Notes under the pieces: model-generated
Told to the model about the DNA's origin: nothing
What the model saw: the letters and a program-made list of their open reading frames with translations, nothing else
Databases searched by the model: none
Part shown: positions 43,390 through 52,018 of the stretch, one piece after another
Layout of the letters: the number at the start of each line of letters is the position of its first letter
How positions within the stretch are numbered: the first letter of the stretch is position 1
Program-made: the position numbers and the translations under genes
Assembly (NCBI RefSeq): GCF_040361435.1
Contig: NZ_APNL01000011.1
Coordinates: forward strand, 1-64,000
Length of the DNA stretch: 64,000 bases
Direction of reading: 5' to 3'
From: Salinisphaera sp002433465
GTDB lineage: Bacteria > Pseudomonadota > Gammaproteobacteria > Nevskiales > Salinisphaeraceae

Positions 43390-44420
43390 AGCTGCCGCGC
43401 CTGTCGCAGAAGCAGGGTGAGAAAGAAGGGGGTACCGATTGCGGCCACGAATATGCCGGCCGGCAGATCCAGGGGCGCGAACAGCGTGCGCCCGAGCAGA
43501 TCCGAGAGCATAACGAGGGTCGCACCCAGCGCGGCACTGGTGATCAGCTGTGCGGCGCCGGGCGCAGGCGTAATCCGGCGTGCCATATGGGGCGCGATCA
43601 GTCCCACGAACGCCATCGCGCCGCCCCAGGCAATTGCCACGCCTGCCAGCAGCGAGGCCAGCAGCGTCAGCAGCACGCGCATGCGCTGAACGCGAACCCC
43701 CAGACCGGCGGCGAGGGCGTCGTCGAGCGGCGCGAGCAGGGCATGCCTGAGCAGGGGTACGAGCGCCAGCGCCAGTCCGGCACAGCACAGCGCCAGCTGG
43801 CGGACTTCGACCCAGTTTGCGCCATAGACGCTGCCGGTCAGCCAGACGTAGGCCGATAGCGTGGTCGTCAACGGGCTGGAGACCAAAATGAAGGTGGTAG
43901 CCGCCCCGCAAAGAGCGGCCATGCCGATACCCATCAGGATGAGCCGAAGTGGCGTCGTGCCCGCATGCCAGGCCAGCCGATAAACCACGGCGATGACGGT
44001 GAGCGCCCCTGTGATCGCGGCGATCGGCAGGCCGGCCATGCCCCAGTCCGCGGCCAGATACGACAGATAGGCGATCGCTGCCGCGCTGGCACCGGCCGTG
44101 ACCCCAAGCGTGTCGGGCGAGGCAAGGGCGTTGCGCATCACCTGCTGGAACAACCAGCCGGAGACCGCCAGCGACGCGCCGCAGAGCAGCGCCAGTAACA
44201 CGCGCAGACCGCGCAGCTGCACAACGATCACCCCGGCGTGACCGTCGGGTTGGACGAAGGCCTGCAGCAGCGCCAACGGCGATAGCGGCACCGCGCCGAG
44301 CAACAACGCGCACCCACCGGCAAGGCCGCAAGCCAGCACCGCGCCAAGCGCATTACGCCAGGAATACAGGTCGAACTGGCGCGACCAGCGACCCAGGCGC
44401 AGCGTGCGCGACTCAGGCAT
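43386..44420 (-). CDS. Siderophore ABC transporter permease, second subunit (FecCD family)
   Basis: A 344-residue membrane protein with nine or ten helices. Family blocks are LRGLRVLLALLCGASLAVSGWLFQQVMRNALASPDTLGVTAGAS, GSVYGANW, GLGVRVQRMRVLLT and AMAFVGLIAPHMARRI, the coupling-helix region that contacts the ATPase. I chose the ATG at 44420 because AAGGA lies seven bases before it; a GTG at 44426 is too close. It overlaps the previous permease by eight bases. Together they make a heterodimeric channel. Confidence 0.9.
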   Translation of the reverse strand: MPESRTLRLGRWSRQFDLYSWRNALGAVLACGLAGGCALLLGAVPLSPLALLQAFVQPDGHAGVIVVQLRGLRVLLALLCGASLAVSGWLFQQVMRNALASPDTLGVTAGASAAAIAYLSYLAADWGMAGLPIAAITGALTVIAVVYRLAWHAGTTPLRLILMGIGMAALCGAATTFILVSSPLTTTLSAYVWLTGSVYGANWVEVRQLALCCAGLALALVPLLRHALLAPLDDALAAGLGVRVQRMRVLLTLLASLLAGVAIAWGGAMAFVGLIAPHMARRITPAPGAAQLITSAALGATLVMLSDLLGRTLFAPLDLPAGIFVAAIGTPFFLTLLLRQARQL

Positions 44421-45402
44421 GGCCACGTCCTTGCCGACGTACGAGGGCGATGAAAACCGGGGCGCCGATCAGCGCCGTCATCACCCCGATCGGCACTTCG
44501 CTCGGGGCCATCAGCAGGCGGGCCGCAACATCGGCCATCAGCGTAAGAATCATCCCTATCAGTGCTGCGCCCGGCAGCCAGATACGATGATCGGCGCCCA
44601 ACAGTCGGCGGGCGATATGCGGCACGACGAGGCCGATGAACACGACATTGCCGGCCATGGCGACCGATGCGCCGGCAAGCAACACGATTACGCCCATGGC
44701 CAGCATTTGCAGACGCCGAAGGCGAAGGCCGGCCGCCGCGGCAACCGTATTGCCGGTGGCAAGCAGATTCAAATCGCGCAGCAGCGGTATACCCACCAGC
44801 AGGCCGATGATCGCCACGGCTATCAACGGCCATACCGTATCCAGGCTGCGTCCGGCGACCGAGCCGGCGAGCCAGAACAGCACGGTATCCAGCCCGTGCT
44901 GGTCAATCACCAGTAGTGCCTGACTTATGGCGCCGAACAAGGCCGCGAGCGCGGCGCCCGCAAGGATCAGGTGCAGTGGCGCGGCAGTCTGTCGATAGCT
45001 TGCCAGTCGCCATACGACGGCCGCGGCAACCGCCGCACCGACAAAGGCTCCGATATAGGGGCTCAGGTGCGCAGCCACGCTATCGATGGTGGCGATGAGC
45101 ACCACGGCCAACAGCGCGCCGGCATTGATGCCGAGAATACCCGGCGACGCGAGCGGGTTGAGTGTCAGCGTTTGCAGAATACCGCCGGCCACCGCCAGGC
45201 TGGCGCCCACCACAATCGCCAGTACCGTACGCGACAAGCGGGTGGTGCGGATGACCAGGTCGTCGACGTTCGTCGCCGAGGGCATCCAGAAGGCATGGCC
45301 GATATCGGCCGGACTCATCCAGTGGACACCGGCCATGAGGCTTACCACCGCGCAGCCGATCAGTACGACAACGAGTGCGAACAGTCGCTGCGGTGTGTTC
45401 AT
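44413..45402 (-). CDS. Siderophore ABC transporter permease, first subunit (FecCD family)
   Basis: A 329-residue polytopic permease. RTTRLSRTVLAIVVGASLAVAGGILQTLTLNPLASPGILGINAGA is the family hallmark. WLAGSVAGRSLD, LGLRLRRLQML-type sequence and VVFIGLVVPHIARRLLGADHR complete it. It overlaps the binding-protein gene as ATGA and the second permease by eight bases. E. coli FhuB is a fused double permease; here the halves are separate, as in FecCD. Confidence 0.9.
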   Translation of the reverse strand: MNTPQRLFALVVVLIGCAVVSLMAGVHWMSPADIGHAFWMPSATNVDDLVIRTTRLSRTVLAIVVGASLAVAGGILQTLTLNPLASPGILGINAGALLAVVLIATIDSVAAHLSPYIGAFVGAAVAAAVVWRLASYRQTAAPLHLILAGAALAALFGAISQALLVIDQHGLDTVLFWLAGSVAGRSLDTVWPLIAVAIIGLLVGIPLLRDLNLLATGNTVAAAAGLRLRRLQMLAMGVIVLLAGASVAMAGNVVFIGLVVPHIARRLLGADHRIWLPGAALIGMILTLMADVAARLLMAPSEVPIGVMTALIGAPVFIALVRRQGRGHA

Positions 45403-46340
45403 GCGCGTGCGCTCTCACGATCGAGCCAGTGCTCGATATCGTCGAGCATGTGCATGACCCCGAGGATGCCGCCGGAAAGCACCCAGGCCACGGCATCGAC
45501 TTCCCAGACCTGCTCGTGTCTCGGGGCGGCCATGCGTTGCCAGAGCGGATGGGCCTGCAAGCGTCGATAGTGCGCAGAGACCGCGCGGCTGCGACTATGC
45601 AGGATCACGAAGAACACGTCGGCATCGACCGCGGGCAGGCTTTCCACGCCGCTCAACTTCAGCGATACGCCGTTTGCGCTGCGGCTGGTTTCGTTCCAGC
45701 GAAAGCCGAGTGCTTCAAGCACCGAACCGCCGAAGCTGGACGCCAGATAGCTGCGGACCTCGTTGGCCCGGATATCGAGCAGCGACACCGTCAGCGGCCA
45801 GCGCCGGTCGAAACGCGTATGTAAGCGGGCGCGCAGATCCTGGATACGGTGATTCAGTTGTGTGATGAGCTCCCGTCGCTGTTGTTCGCGCCCGAGCGCC
45901 TCTGCCATGACCGACAGCGTCTGTCGGAACCGATAAATGTCGTCGAGCATCACGACCGGTGCAATCCGTGCGAGCAGCGGCTCGATACGCGCATGCCGAA
46001 AACGCGAGGCAACGATGACGTCCGGCTCGAGCAACACGATATGTTCCAGGCTCGGCTGCGTTTCGAGACCAACCACCTGGGCGTTCGCCAGCGCCGTACG
46101 CAAGTAGGGGTAGATCGGTTTGTCCTGCCAGGATTCGACCACGCCCACCGGCGCCACGCCGAGCGCGACCGCGGTGTCGGTCGCGCCTTGAAAAAGCGTG
46201 ACGACGCGCAGCGATTCGGCGCTTCTCCCGATCAGCGGCCAGAGCGTAGCGCCCGCCAGCCCGAGCAACAGCCGCCGTCGCGAGCGAAACACCGCGCGGC
46301 TGACTGAAACACCCGCCAGAGAACGATCCATGCCGGCCAT
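45399..46340 (-). CDS. Siderophore ABC transporter substrate-binding protein (FhuD-like)
   Basis: A 313-residue exported binding protein. The N-terminus has a twin-arginine-type signal (SRRRLLLGLAGATLWPLIGRSAES), as FhuD does. The two-lobe TroA/FhuD fold is shown by RVVTLFQGATDTAVALGVAPVGVV, PSLEHIVLLEPDVIVASRFRH, IAPVVMLDD and the C-terminal WEVDAVAWVLSGGILGVMHMLDDIEHWL. The ligand is probably a ferric hydroxamate, given the FhuF-like partner, but that is inference. The start may be 46340 or 46331; neither has a good ribosome site. It is the first gene of the minus-strand iron operon and faces the TonB receptor. Confidence 0.87.
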   Translation of the reverse strand: MAGMDRSLAGVSVSRAVFRSRRRLLLGLAGATLWPLIGRSAESLRVVTLFQGATDTAVALGVAPVGVVESWQDKPIYPYLRTALANAQVVGLETQPSLEHIVLLEPDVIVASRFRHARIEPLLARIAPVVMLDDIYRFRQTLSVMAEALGREQQRRELITQLNHRIQDLRARLHTRFDRRWPLTVSLLDIRANEVRSYLASSFGGSVLEALGFRWNETSRSANGVSLKLSGVESLPAVDADVFFVILHSRSRAVSAHYRRLQAHPLWQRMAAPRHEQVWEVDAVAWVLSGGILGVMHMLDDIEHWLDRESARA

Positions 46341-46440
46341 CAGGGTGTTAACGACGTTCTGGAAATCGGCAAGAGCGATGTCTCAAGGCATGAGCGACGA
46401 GGGGATTGAACGCTACAAGGCGCACAGCGAGCGTCGCACT

Positions 46441-46459
46441 GTAATGAGAATCATTGTGA
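46441..46459. promoter_or_regulatory. Fur box for the siderophore ABC operon
   Basis: TAATGAGAATCATTGTGAT closely matches the 19-base Fur consensus built on AATGATAATCATT. It lies about 100 bases before the binding-protein gene in the 320-base divergent region (46341-46660), which otherwise holds only promoters. Confidence 0.82.
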
Positions 46460-46590
46460 TCCTCAACGGAAAGCTCCTATGGCGTGCGCGATATTCGAGC
46501 CTGTTCGAGACCGGTGTCGGTGCCAGTGCGACCGGGCGAGAGCAACGGCCTGCAACAGGCATGACGAAGAGTTGCGCACAACGGGTTATG

Positions 46591-46612
46591 CAAATAAGAA
46601 TCAATATCATTT
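46591..46612. promoter_or_regulatory. Fur box for the TonB receptor gene
   Basis: CAAATAAGAATCAATATCAT followed by TTATAT resembles Fur sites of siderophore receptor genes. It is 50-70 bases before the receptor start and overlaps an AT-rich possible -10 region (TATATTC). Confidence 0.8.
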
Positions 46613-46660
46613 ATATTCGCGGCCGATTTTTGCCAATTGCTACTTGTAAAGGGGATAGCC

Positions 46661-48820
46661 TTGTCGATTACCTGGGGCCAGGATGCGCGGCGGCGCCGTG
46701 TCAAACGTACGGCTGTGGCAAGCGCCATGGTTATTTCGTATAGCGCGATGCCCATTAGCGCGTATGCGCAGGACTCGCTCAAGCCGGTGAGCGAAACGGA
46801 ACTGGGCCCGATTACGATCAGCGCGACGCGTAACAAAACCGAGAAAGACAAGTCGCCGCGTCGCATAACGGTCATTGATCGACAGCAGATCGAACAGCAG
46901 TTGGCCACAACCAACGACCCGGGTCAGGTCCTGTCCAATCTGATCCCGTCGTACTCGCCGAGCCGGCAGAAGCTGTCCAATGCGGGCGAGACACTGCGCG
47001 GCCGCGACCCACAGTTTCTAATCGACGGTGTGCCGCAATCCAACCCGCTACGCGACAGCTCGCGTGACAGCTATACGATCGACATGAGCATGGTCGAGCG
47101 TATCGAGGTCATCTACGGTGCCAGCGCCGAACGTGGTCTGGGCGCGACGGGCGGCATCATCAATTTCATCACCCGTCGGCCCGAGGGCGGCGAGGTCAAC
47201 CAGCATGCCGGCCTGAGTCTGACCAGCGACGACGACTTCCGCGGCGACGGGCTCGGCTACAAGGCCGACTACCGCATCAGCGGCGCCAAGGGCGACTGGG
47301 ATTATCTGGCCGCCGCGAGCTGGCAGGAGCGCGGTGCTTTTTACGATGGCAATGGCGAGAATATCGGCGTTGCCTATCCGGGCGAGATCCAGGATTCCGA
47401 CAGCTACGACATTCTGGCCAAGGCAGGCTACTGGATCGACGACGACCAGCAGGTCCAGTTTTCCTTGAACCATTTCGACCTGGAAAGCGACGGCGATTAC
47501 GTGCCCGTGGTCACCGAGGGCGGCCGCGCCAACGGCGTGCCGACGACTGCCCGCAAGGGCGACCCGCTCGGCGATCCGGGCTATAACCGCGTGACCACGG
47601 CGCGGGTGTCCTACGAGCATGCCGACTGGCATGGCAATTCGGTAGACGCGCAGATCTATACCCAGCGGTTTCGTGCCCAGTTCGGGACCACGACGTTCTT
47701 CCCCTACCAGGTCAATGGCGAAGAGGCCTTCGATCAGACCCGCAACGAATCCGACAAGTACGGCGCCCAGTTCTCGCTCAACCGCCAAGGCATGTTCGAC
47801 GGCTTCGTCGATGTGGCCACCGGCTTCGATCTGTTGCAGGACGAGACCCAGCAGGTACTCGCCCAGACCGGGCGCACCTATGTGCCGGAAACGCGTTTTC
47901 GTAGCTACGCCGGTTTCTTGCAGACCGATCTGCACCCGTTCGAATCGCTGACCCTGACCGGTGGTGTTCGCGAAGAACGGGCACGGCTCGATGTCGACGA
48001 CTATGCGACCATCGACCGCAGCAACATCGTCAACGACGCTGTGGAGGTGGGCGGCGGCACGCCGCGCTATTCCGAAACGCTGTACAACGCCGGCCTGGTC
48101 TATCAGGCCACGTCCTGGGGCCAGCTCTATGCGAGCTACTCCGAAGGCTTCGGCATGCCCGACGTCGGCCGTGCGCTGCGCGGTATCAACAAGGCCGGCC
48201 TGGACGTGGACGAACTGATAGAGCTCACGCCGATCGTCACCGATACGCGGGAAATCGGCACGCGCCTGGACTGGGAGCGCTACGGCCTGGAACTGAGCTA
48301 CTACGAATCCAACTCCGATCTCGGCGAGCGTCTGACCGAACGCAATGGGTCGTTCGTGGGCAGCCGGGAAAAAACCGAGATTCACGGTTTCGAAATTACC
48401 GGTCGGGCCCATGTCGGCGACCGGCATCGCTTCGATCTCTCATATGCCCAAGCCGAAGGCGAATCCGATACCGACGGCGATGGCCGTGTCGATACCGATC
48501 TGACCGGTATCAATATCGCGCCCGACACGCTCACTGCCGGCTGGAGCGCAAACTGGAATCCGGATTTTTCGTCACATATTCAGGCCGTGCATTATTTCGA
48601 TCGCGACGTGGAGAACGAGCAGCTCGATTTCGACGGCTTTACGCTCGTCAACGCGTCCATTGGCCACGCCCTGCCGGTGGGCCGGATGAGCCTGGGTATC
48701 GACAACCTGTTCGACAAGGACTACTTCACCTACTACTCGCAGGCCGCGCGTATCAGCGACGAGTACTATTTCAAGGGCCGTGGGCGGACCTTCAAGCTCG
48801 GCTACGAGGTGGATTTCTAG
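46661..48820 (+). CDS. TonB-dependent siderophore receptor
   Basis: An outer-membrane receptor of 719 residues. A signal sequence ends MPISAYAQ. The TonB-box region GPITISATRN precedes a plug domain with QVLSNLIPSYSPS, GETLRGRDPQFLIDGVPQSN and VERIEVIYGASAERGLGATGGIINFITRRP. The barrel ends LGIDNLFDKDYFTYYSQAA...GRGRTFKLGYEVDF with the terminal Phe of OMPs. The start is a TTG at 46661 with AAGGGGA six bases before it; a TTG at 46637 is possible. It is divergent from the ABC operon, each with a Fur box, so it imports the same ferric siderophore. Confidence 0.9.
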   Translation: MSITWGQDARRRRVKRTAVASAMVISYSAMPISAYAQDSLKPVSETELGPITISATRNKTEKDKSPRRITVIDRQQIEQQLATTNDPGQVLSNLIPSYSPSRQKLSNAGETLRGRDPQFLIDGVPQSNPLRDSSRDSYTIDMSMVERIEVIYGASAERGLGATGGIINFITRRPEGGEVNQHAGLSLTSDDDFRGDGLGYKADYRISGAKGDWDYLAAASWQERGAFYDGNGENIGVAYPGEIQDSDSYDILAKAGYWIDDDQQVQFSLNHFDLESDGDYVPVVTEGGRANGVPTTARKGDPLGDPGYNRVTTARVSYEHADWHGNSVDAQIYTQRFRAQFGTTTFFPYQVNGEEAFDQTRNESDKYGAQFSLNRQGMFDGFVDVATGFDLLQDETQQVLAQTGRTYVPETRFRSYAGFLQTDLHPFESLTLTGGVREERARLDVDDYATIDRSNIVNDAVEVGGGTPRYSETLYNAGLVYQATSWGQLYASYSEGFGMPDVGRALRGINKAGLDVDELIELTPIVTDTREIGTRLDWERYGLELSYYESNSDLGERLTERNGSFVGSREKTEIHGFEITGRAHVGDRHRFDLSYAQAEGESDTDGDGRVDTDLTGINIAPDTLTAGWSANWNPDFSSHIQAVHYFDRDVENEQLDFDGFTLVNASIGHALPVGRMSLGIDNLFDKDYFTYYSQAARISDEYYFKGRGRTFKLGYEVDF

Positions 48821-48848
48821 CGGCGACGCGGCTCGGCGTCGCAGCGTC

Positions 48849-48884
48849 CGGTCGGGTTGCTAACACCGTGGCCCGACCGTTTTT
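48849..48884 (+). terminator. Rho-independent terminator after the receptor gene
   Basis: Arms CGGTCGGG and CCCGACCG with a 15-base loop, followed by T5 (48880-48884). Confidence 0.72.
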
Positions 48885-49050
48885 GTCGTGTTCTGATGTT
48901 GGTACGGTCGGTCGGCTGCGGGTCGCGACTCAAAATCGTGCCAGACAAGGCGCGTGGCGCCGGCCGAAGTTATTCCAGGGCCGAGCCGCGCACGGCGTCT
49001 TGTCTTGTAAAAATGAGCGCGGCACGACGATTTGATTGGCGTTAACAGGC

Positions 49051-50529
49051 CTAGAACGCAGGGGAATCGATCGATATCGTCGTCTTGTTTTCGGTGCCGT
49101 TTTCGCTTTCGGGCGCGGTGGGCGACTGGCCCTCGTCGAGGGCGGGCGGTTCCTGGGTGGTGCGGTTGTTGGTCATCCACGACAGGATGTCGAAGTAGGC
49201 GCGAATATTGCCGACATAGGTCGCGGCTTCGTGGCCTCGGGCATAGCCGTAGCGGGTATCCGAGATATAGCGTTCCTGGGTGAGCCAGGGCAGGGCATCG
49301 CGCAGGTTGACCCATAGATTGGGGTCGCGCCCGCGATCCTCGAGCAGGCGGCGCGCGTCCATGACGTGGCCATAGCCGATGTTGTAGGCGGCCAGCGCGA
49401 ACCAGGTGCGATCGGGCTGCTGTATTTCATCCGGCATGCGTTCGAGCATGCGCACGAAGTAGCGGGCTCCGCCGTCGATGCTCTGGGCCGGATCGCGGCG
49501 GTTGGTTACGTCCATGTCGGACGCGGCGGCCTGTGTGAGCATCATGATGCCGCGCACGGTGGTGGGGCTGACCGCGTTCTTGTCCCAGTGCGACTCCTGA
49601 TAGCCGATCGCGGCCAGCAGGCGCCAGTCGAGGCCGTATTCGTTGCCGGCGCGCTTGAAATAGTTTTCCCAAAGATGCAGCCGGTTATCCACCTGGCGGG
49701 CGAACTCGTGGCCGCCCACGAAGCCGAGCCTTTTTACATGGCCGAAGTAGCGGTCGCGCAGGATATGCAGCCGGCCGTTTTCCTTGGCCTGTTCGAGAAA
49801 GGCGATCGCTTCGTTATAGAGGGTATCGTCGCCGTTCATGTCGCCGCGGCCGGCCACGGCCCAGGCGGTGTGCTGGCGCACGTCGTCGAGGGTGAATGCC
49901 ACGCGCAGGTTCGGGTAGTAGCGCTGGTTCATGTCGACGATATCCGCGCTGGCTACCGTGGCCACAAGATCGCCCGCGGCCACGCGGTCCATCAGCTCTT
50001 CGGTGTTGGCCTGATCATCGACGCGGAATACGATCTCCGGACGGTTGCTGCGCAGCCAGTCGGCGAATGCCGTATGTGCCGGCAGCACCAGGTCGCCGGA
50101 TAGATCGGCCAGGGTTTTCGGCTTGTGCTTGTACACCCGGTAGACGGCCTCGAGCGCGGAGTCGTCGTAGGGCGGGGTGAAGCGCACGCGCTGGCGGCGC
50201 GGCTCGCTGACCGCCACACCCACGCCGATATGCGCATGGCCGGAGGCGACAGCATCGATCACGGCCTGCTGATCGGGCATCACCACCATATCGAAGCGCA
50301 GCCCCAGCGACTGGGCGAATTCGCGAATCAGATCGTATTCGAAGCCGGTGGGGCCGTCGGCGTCGAGATAGTAGGTGGTCGCGGAATTGACCGTGGCCAC
50401 GCGCAGCGTGCCGAGGGTGTCGATCTGTTCGAGCAGGCCGGGGCGTTCGATACACGTCGACAGCGCCAGCGTGAGCGCGGCGATGGTGGTCAGCTGCAGA
50501 ATGCGCAGCAGTTCGCGCAATCCGCTCAT
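49051..50529 (-). CDS. mltF: Membrane-bound lytic murein transglycosylase F
   Basis: A 492-residue protein. An N-terminal hydrophobic signal with LSTC (Cys26) suggests lipid anchoring. Residues 35 to about 265 form an SBP_bac_3-type periplasmic binding domain (GTLRVATVNSATTYYLDADGPTGFEYDLIREFAQSLGL). From about 285 there is an SLT lysozyme-like domain with the catalytic Glu312 in AAIGYQESHWDKNAVSPTTVRGIMMLT, FALAAYNIGYGHVMDAR and the late YVGNIRAYFDIL. This pairing defines MltF, which cleaves peptidoglycan with formation of 1,6-anhydromuramyl ends. The C-terminal tail is Ser/Thr/Glu-rich and disordered. Confidence 0.93.
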   Translation of the reverse strand: MSGLRELLRILQLTTIAALTLALSTCIERPGLLEQIDTLGTLRVATVNSATTYYLDADGPTGFEYDLIREFAQSLGLRFDMVVMPDQQAVIDAVASGHAHIGVGVAVSEPRRQRVRFTPPYDDSALEAVYRVYKHKPKTLADLSGDLVLPAHTAFADWLRSNRPEIVFRVDDQANTEELMDRVAAGDLVATVASADIVDMNQRYYPNLRVAFTLDDVRQHTAWAVAGRGDMNGDDTLYNEAIAFLEQAKENGRLHILRDRYFGHVKRLGFVGGHEFARQVDNRLHLWENYFKRAGNEYGLDWRLLAAIGYQESHWDKNAVSPTTVRGIMMLTQAAASDMDVTNRRDPAQSIDGGARYFVRMLERMPDEIQQPDRTWFALAAYNIGYGHVMDARRLLEDRGRDPNLWVNLRDALPWLTQERYISDTRYGYARGHEAATYVGNIRAYFDILSWMTNNRTTQEPPALDEGQSPTAPESENGTENKTTISIDSPAF

Positions 50530-50612
50530 CGCATCGCGGACCGAAAAAAGCGCAGTGGCGGGCGTTGTGGCAAGAACCGGGTCATGTGTTCAGGCTATCT
50601 TGCACGCAAGTC

Positions 50613-50641
50613 TTGGGAAAGCCGTCTTAATCATTTAACAT
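50613..50641 (+). promoter_or_regulatory. Likely promoter of the tRNA-Ser gene
   Basis: TTGGGA, a 17-base spacer, then TAACAT (50636-50641) fit a sigma-70 promoter about 70 bases before the tRNA. Confidence 0.5.
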
Positions 50642-50709
50642 ACGCGACTTCGCAATAAGCCTGCGGCCAGCGTACCCCGCAAAAGCGCCGGCAGGCTGAA
50701 CGAGTTTCA

Positions 50710-50801
50710 GGAGAGGTACCGAAGCGGTCATAACGGCACCGACTCGAAATCGGTTGGGGGCTAACCGCCCCACGTGGGTTCGAATCCCACCCTCTCCGCC
50801 A
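50710..50801 (+). tRNA. tRNA-Ser (anticodon CGA)
   Basis: The acceptor arms GGAGAGG and CCTCTCC pair. The anticodon stem ACCGA/TCGGT closes the loop CTCGAAA, giving anticodon CGA. A long variable arm follows (GGGGGCTAACCGCCCC), as in class II tRNAs, then the T-arm GTGGGTTCGAATCCCAC. The discriminator base is G, as in tRNA-Ser, and CCA is encoded (50799-50801). It reads UCG codons. Confidence 0.96.
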
Positions 50802-50829
50802 TCTTTTGACCCCCTGGATCGGCCCTGCC

Positions 50830-51207
50830 ATGTCGTCAGCAGACTCCAAGCAGCGTCTCTACCGCGTGGCGTTCTTCAACCAGGGTGAAGTCTACGAAGT
50901 ATTCGCGCGCTCTGTCTCCCAGGGCGCGCTGTTCGGGTTCGTCGAAATCGAAAAGCTCGTCTTCGGCGAGCGCTCTTCGCTGGTGATCGACCCGGCCGAG
51001 GAAAAGCTCGCCGATGAGTTTGCCGACGTCGAGCGCTCCTATATTCCCATGCATTCGGTGATCCGTATCGACGAAGTCACCCGGCGCGGTACGGCCAAGG
51101 TCACGCCCGCCAACGGCGACAGCAAGGTGCGTCCGTTTCCGGTGTATACGCGCCAGGGGCCAGGTGGCGGCAACCCCGGGTCCGGCGGCGGCCAGGGCGG
51201 CCGCTAG
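50830..51207 (+). CDS. DUF1820 family protein
   Basis: A small cytoplasmic protein of 125 residues. The sequence LYRVAFFNQGEVYEVFARSVSQGALFGFVEIEKLVFGERSSLVIDPAEEKL followed by YIPMHSVIRIDEVTRRGTAKV is the DUF1820 pattern. A Gly-rich tail ends it. The function is unknown; the fold is probably a small beta structure. It lies just behind the tRNA and 22 bases before the MBL hydrolase gene, so it is probably co-transcribed with the latter and purL. Confidence 0.88.
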   Translation: MSSADSKQRLYRVAFFNQGEVYEVFARSVSQGALFGFVEIEKLVFGERSSLVIDPAEEKLADEFADVERSYIPMHSVIRIDEVTRRGTAKVTPANGDSKVRPFPVYTRQGPGGGNPGSGGGQGGR

Positions 51208-51229
51208 TGCAGCGTTGCAGCAAGCGCGC

Positions 51230-52018
51230 ATGAACCGGGTTCACTCGGACATGCGGTTCGCGCTGCTGGGCAGCGGCAGCAAGGGCAACGCGCTGGTGGT
51301 GGAATACGGCCAGACACGGCTGCTCATCGACTGCGGGTTCTCCGCCCGCGAGATGGAGCGCCGGCTCGCGCGCCTGGAACTCATGCCGTCGGATATCGAT
51401 GCCCTGGTCATCACCCACGAACACGACGATCACTGGCGCGGCGTATCGCGTTTTTCGCGCCGTCACGAAATTCCCGTGTGGCTCACGCCCGGCACCCAGG
51501 CAGCCAAGGCCAGCGACGCGCTTGCTGCCACCGAGCTGTATTCCCCGCACGAGCCGTTCGCGATCGGCGATCTGGAGCTTTTTCCCTATCCGGTGCCCCA
51601 TGACGCGCGCGAGCCCGCGCAGCTGATCGTGGGCAACGGCGACAAGCGCCTTGGCATTCTCTCGGACAGTGGCTATGCCACGCCGCACGTGCGCGAAATG
51701 GTCGATGCCTGCGATGCGCTCGTGCTCGAATGCAATCACGACCCGGACATGCTGGCCACCGGCCCGTATCCGGCGTCGCTCAAACGACGGGTGGCCGGCA
51801 AGCTCGGCCACCTGAGCAACCAGCAGGCTGCCGAGCTGCTGACGCAAATCGATGCCACCGGCCTGCAGCAGCTGGTCGTGGCGCATATCAGTGAATCCAA
51901 CAATCGCCCGGAACTGGCCCAGGCCGCGCTTGCCCAAGCGCTGTCGACCACGGCCGACTGGGTGCATGTGGCCAATCAAAGCGAGGGTCTGTCGTGGCGC
52001 AGTCTGGTCAATCGGTAG
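51230..52018 (+). CDS. MBL-fold metallohydrolase (YycJ-like)
   Basis: A 262-residue metallo-beta-lactamase-fold enzyme. RFALLGSGSKGNALVVEYGQTRLLIDCGFSAREMERRL and the metal motif THEHDDHWRG (62-71) are clear. VPHDAREPAQ, LGILSDSGYATPHV, LECNHD and VVAHISESNN supply the remaining metal ligands. This is the YycJ/WalJ-like group, some of which are 5' exonuclease-like. The start may be 51230 or 51251, and neither has a strong ribosome site. The end overlaps purL by 25 bases, so they are translationally linked. Confidence 0.85.
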   Translation: MNRVHSDMRFALLGSGSKGNALVVEYGQTRLLIDCGFSAREMERRLARLELMPSDIDALVITHEHDDHWRGVSRFSRRHEIPVWLTPGTQAAKASDALAATELYSPHEPFAIGDLELFPYPVPHDAREPAQLIVGNGDKRLGILSDSGYATPHVREMVDACDALVLECNHDPDMLATGPYPASLKRRVAGKLGHLSNQQAAELLTQIDATGLQQLVVAHISESNNRPELAQAALAQALSTTADWVHVANQSEGLSWRSLVNR

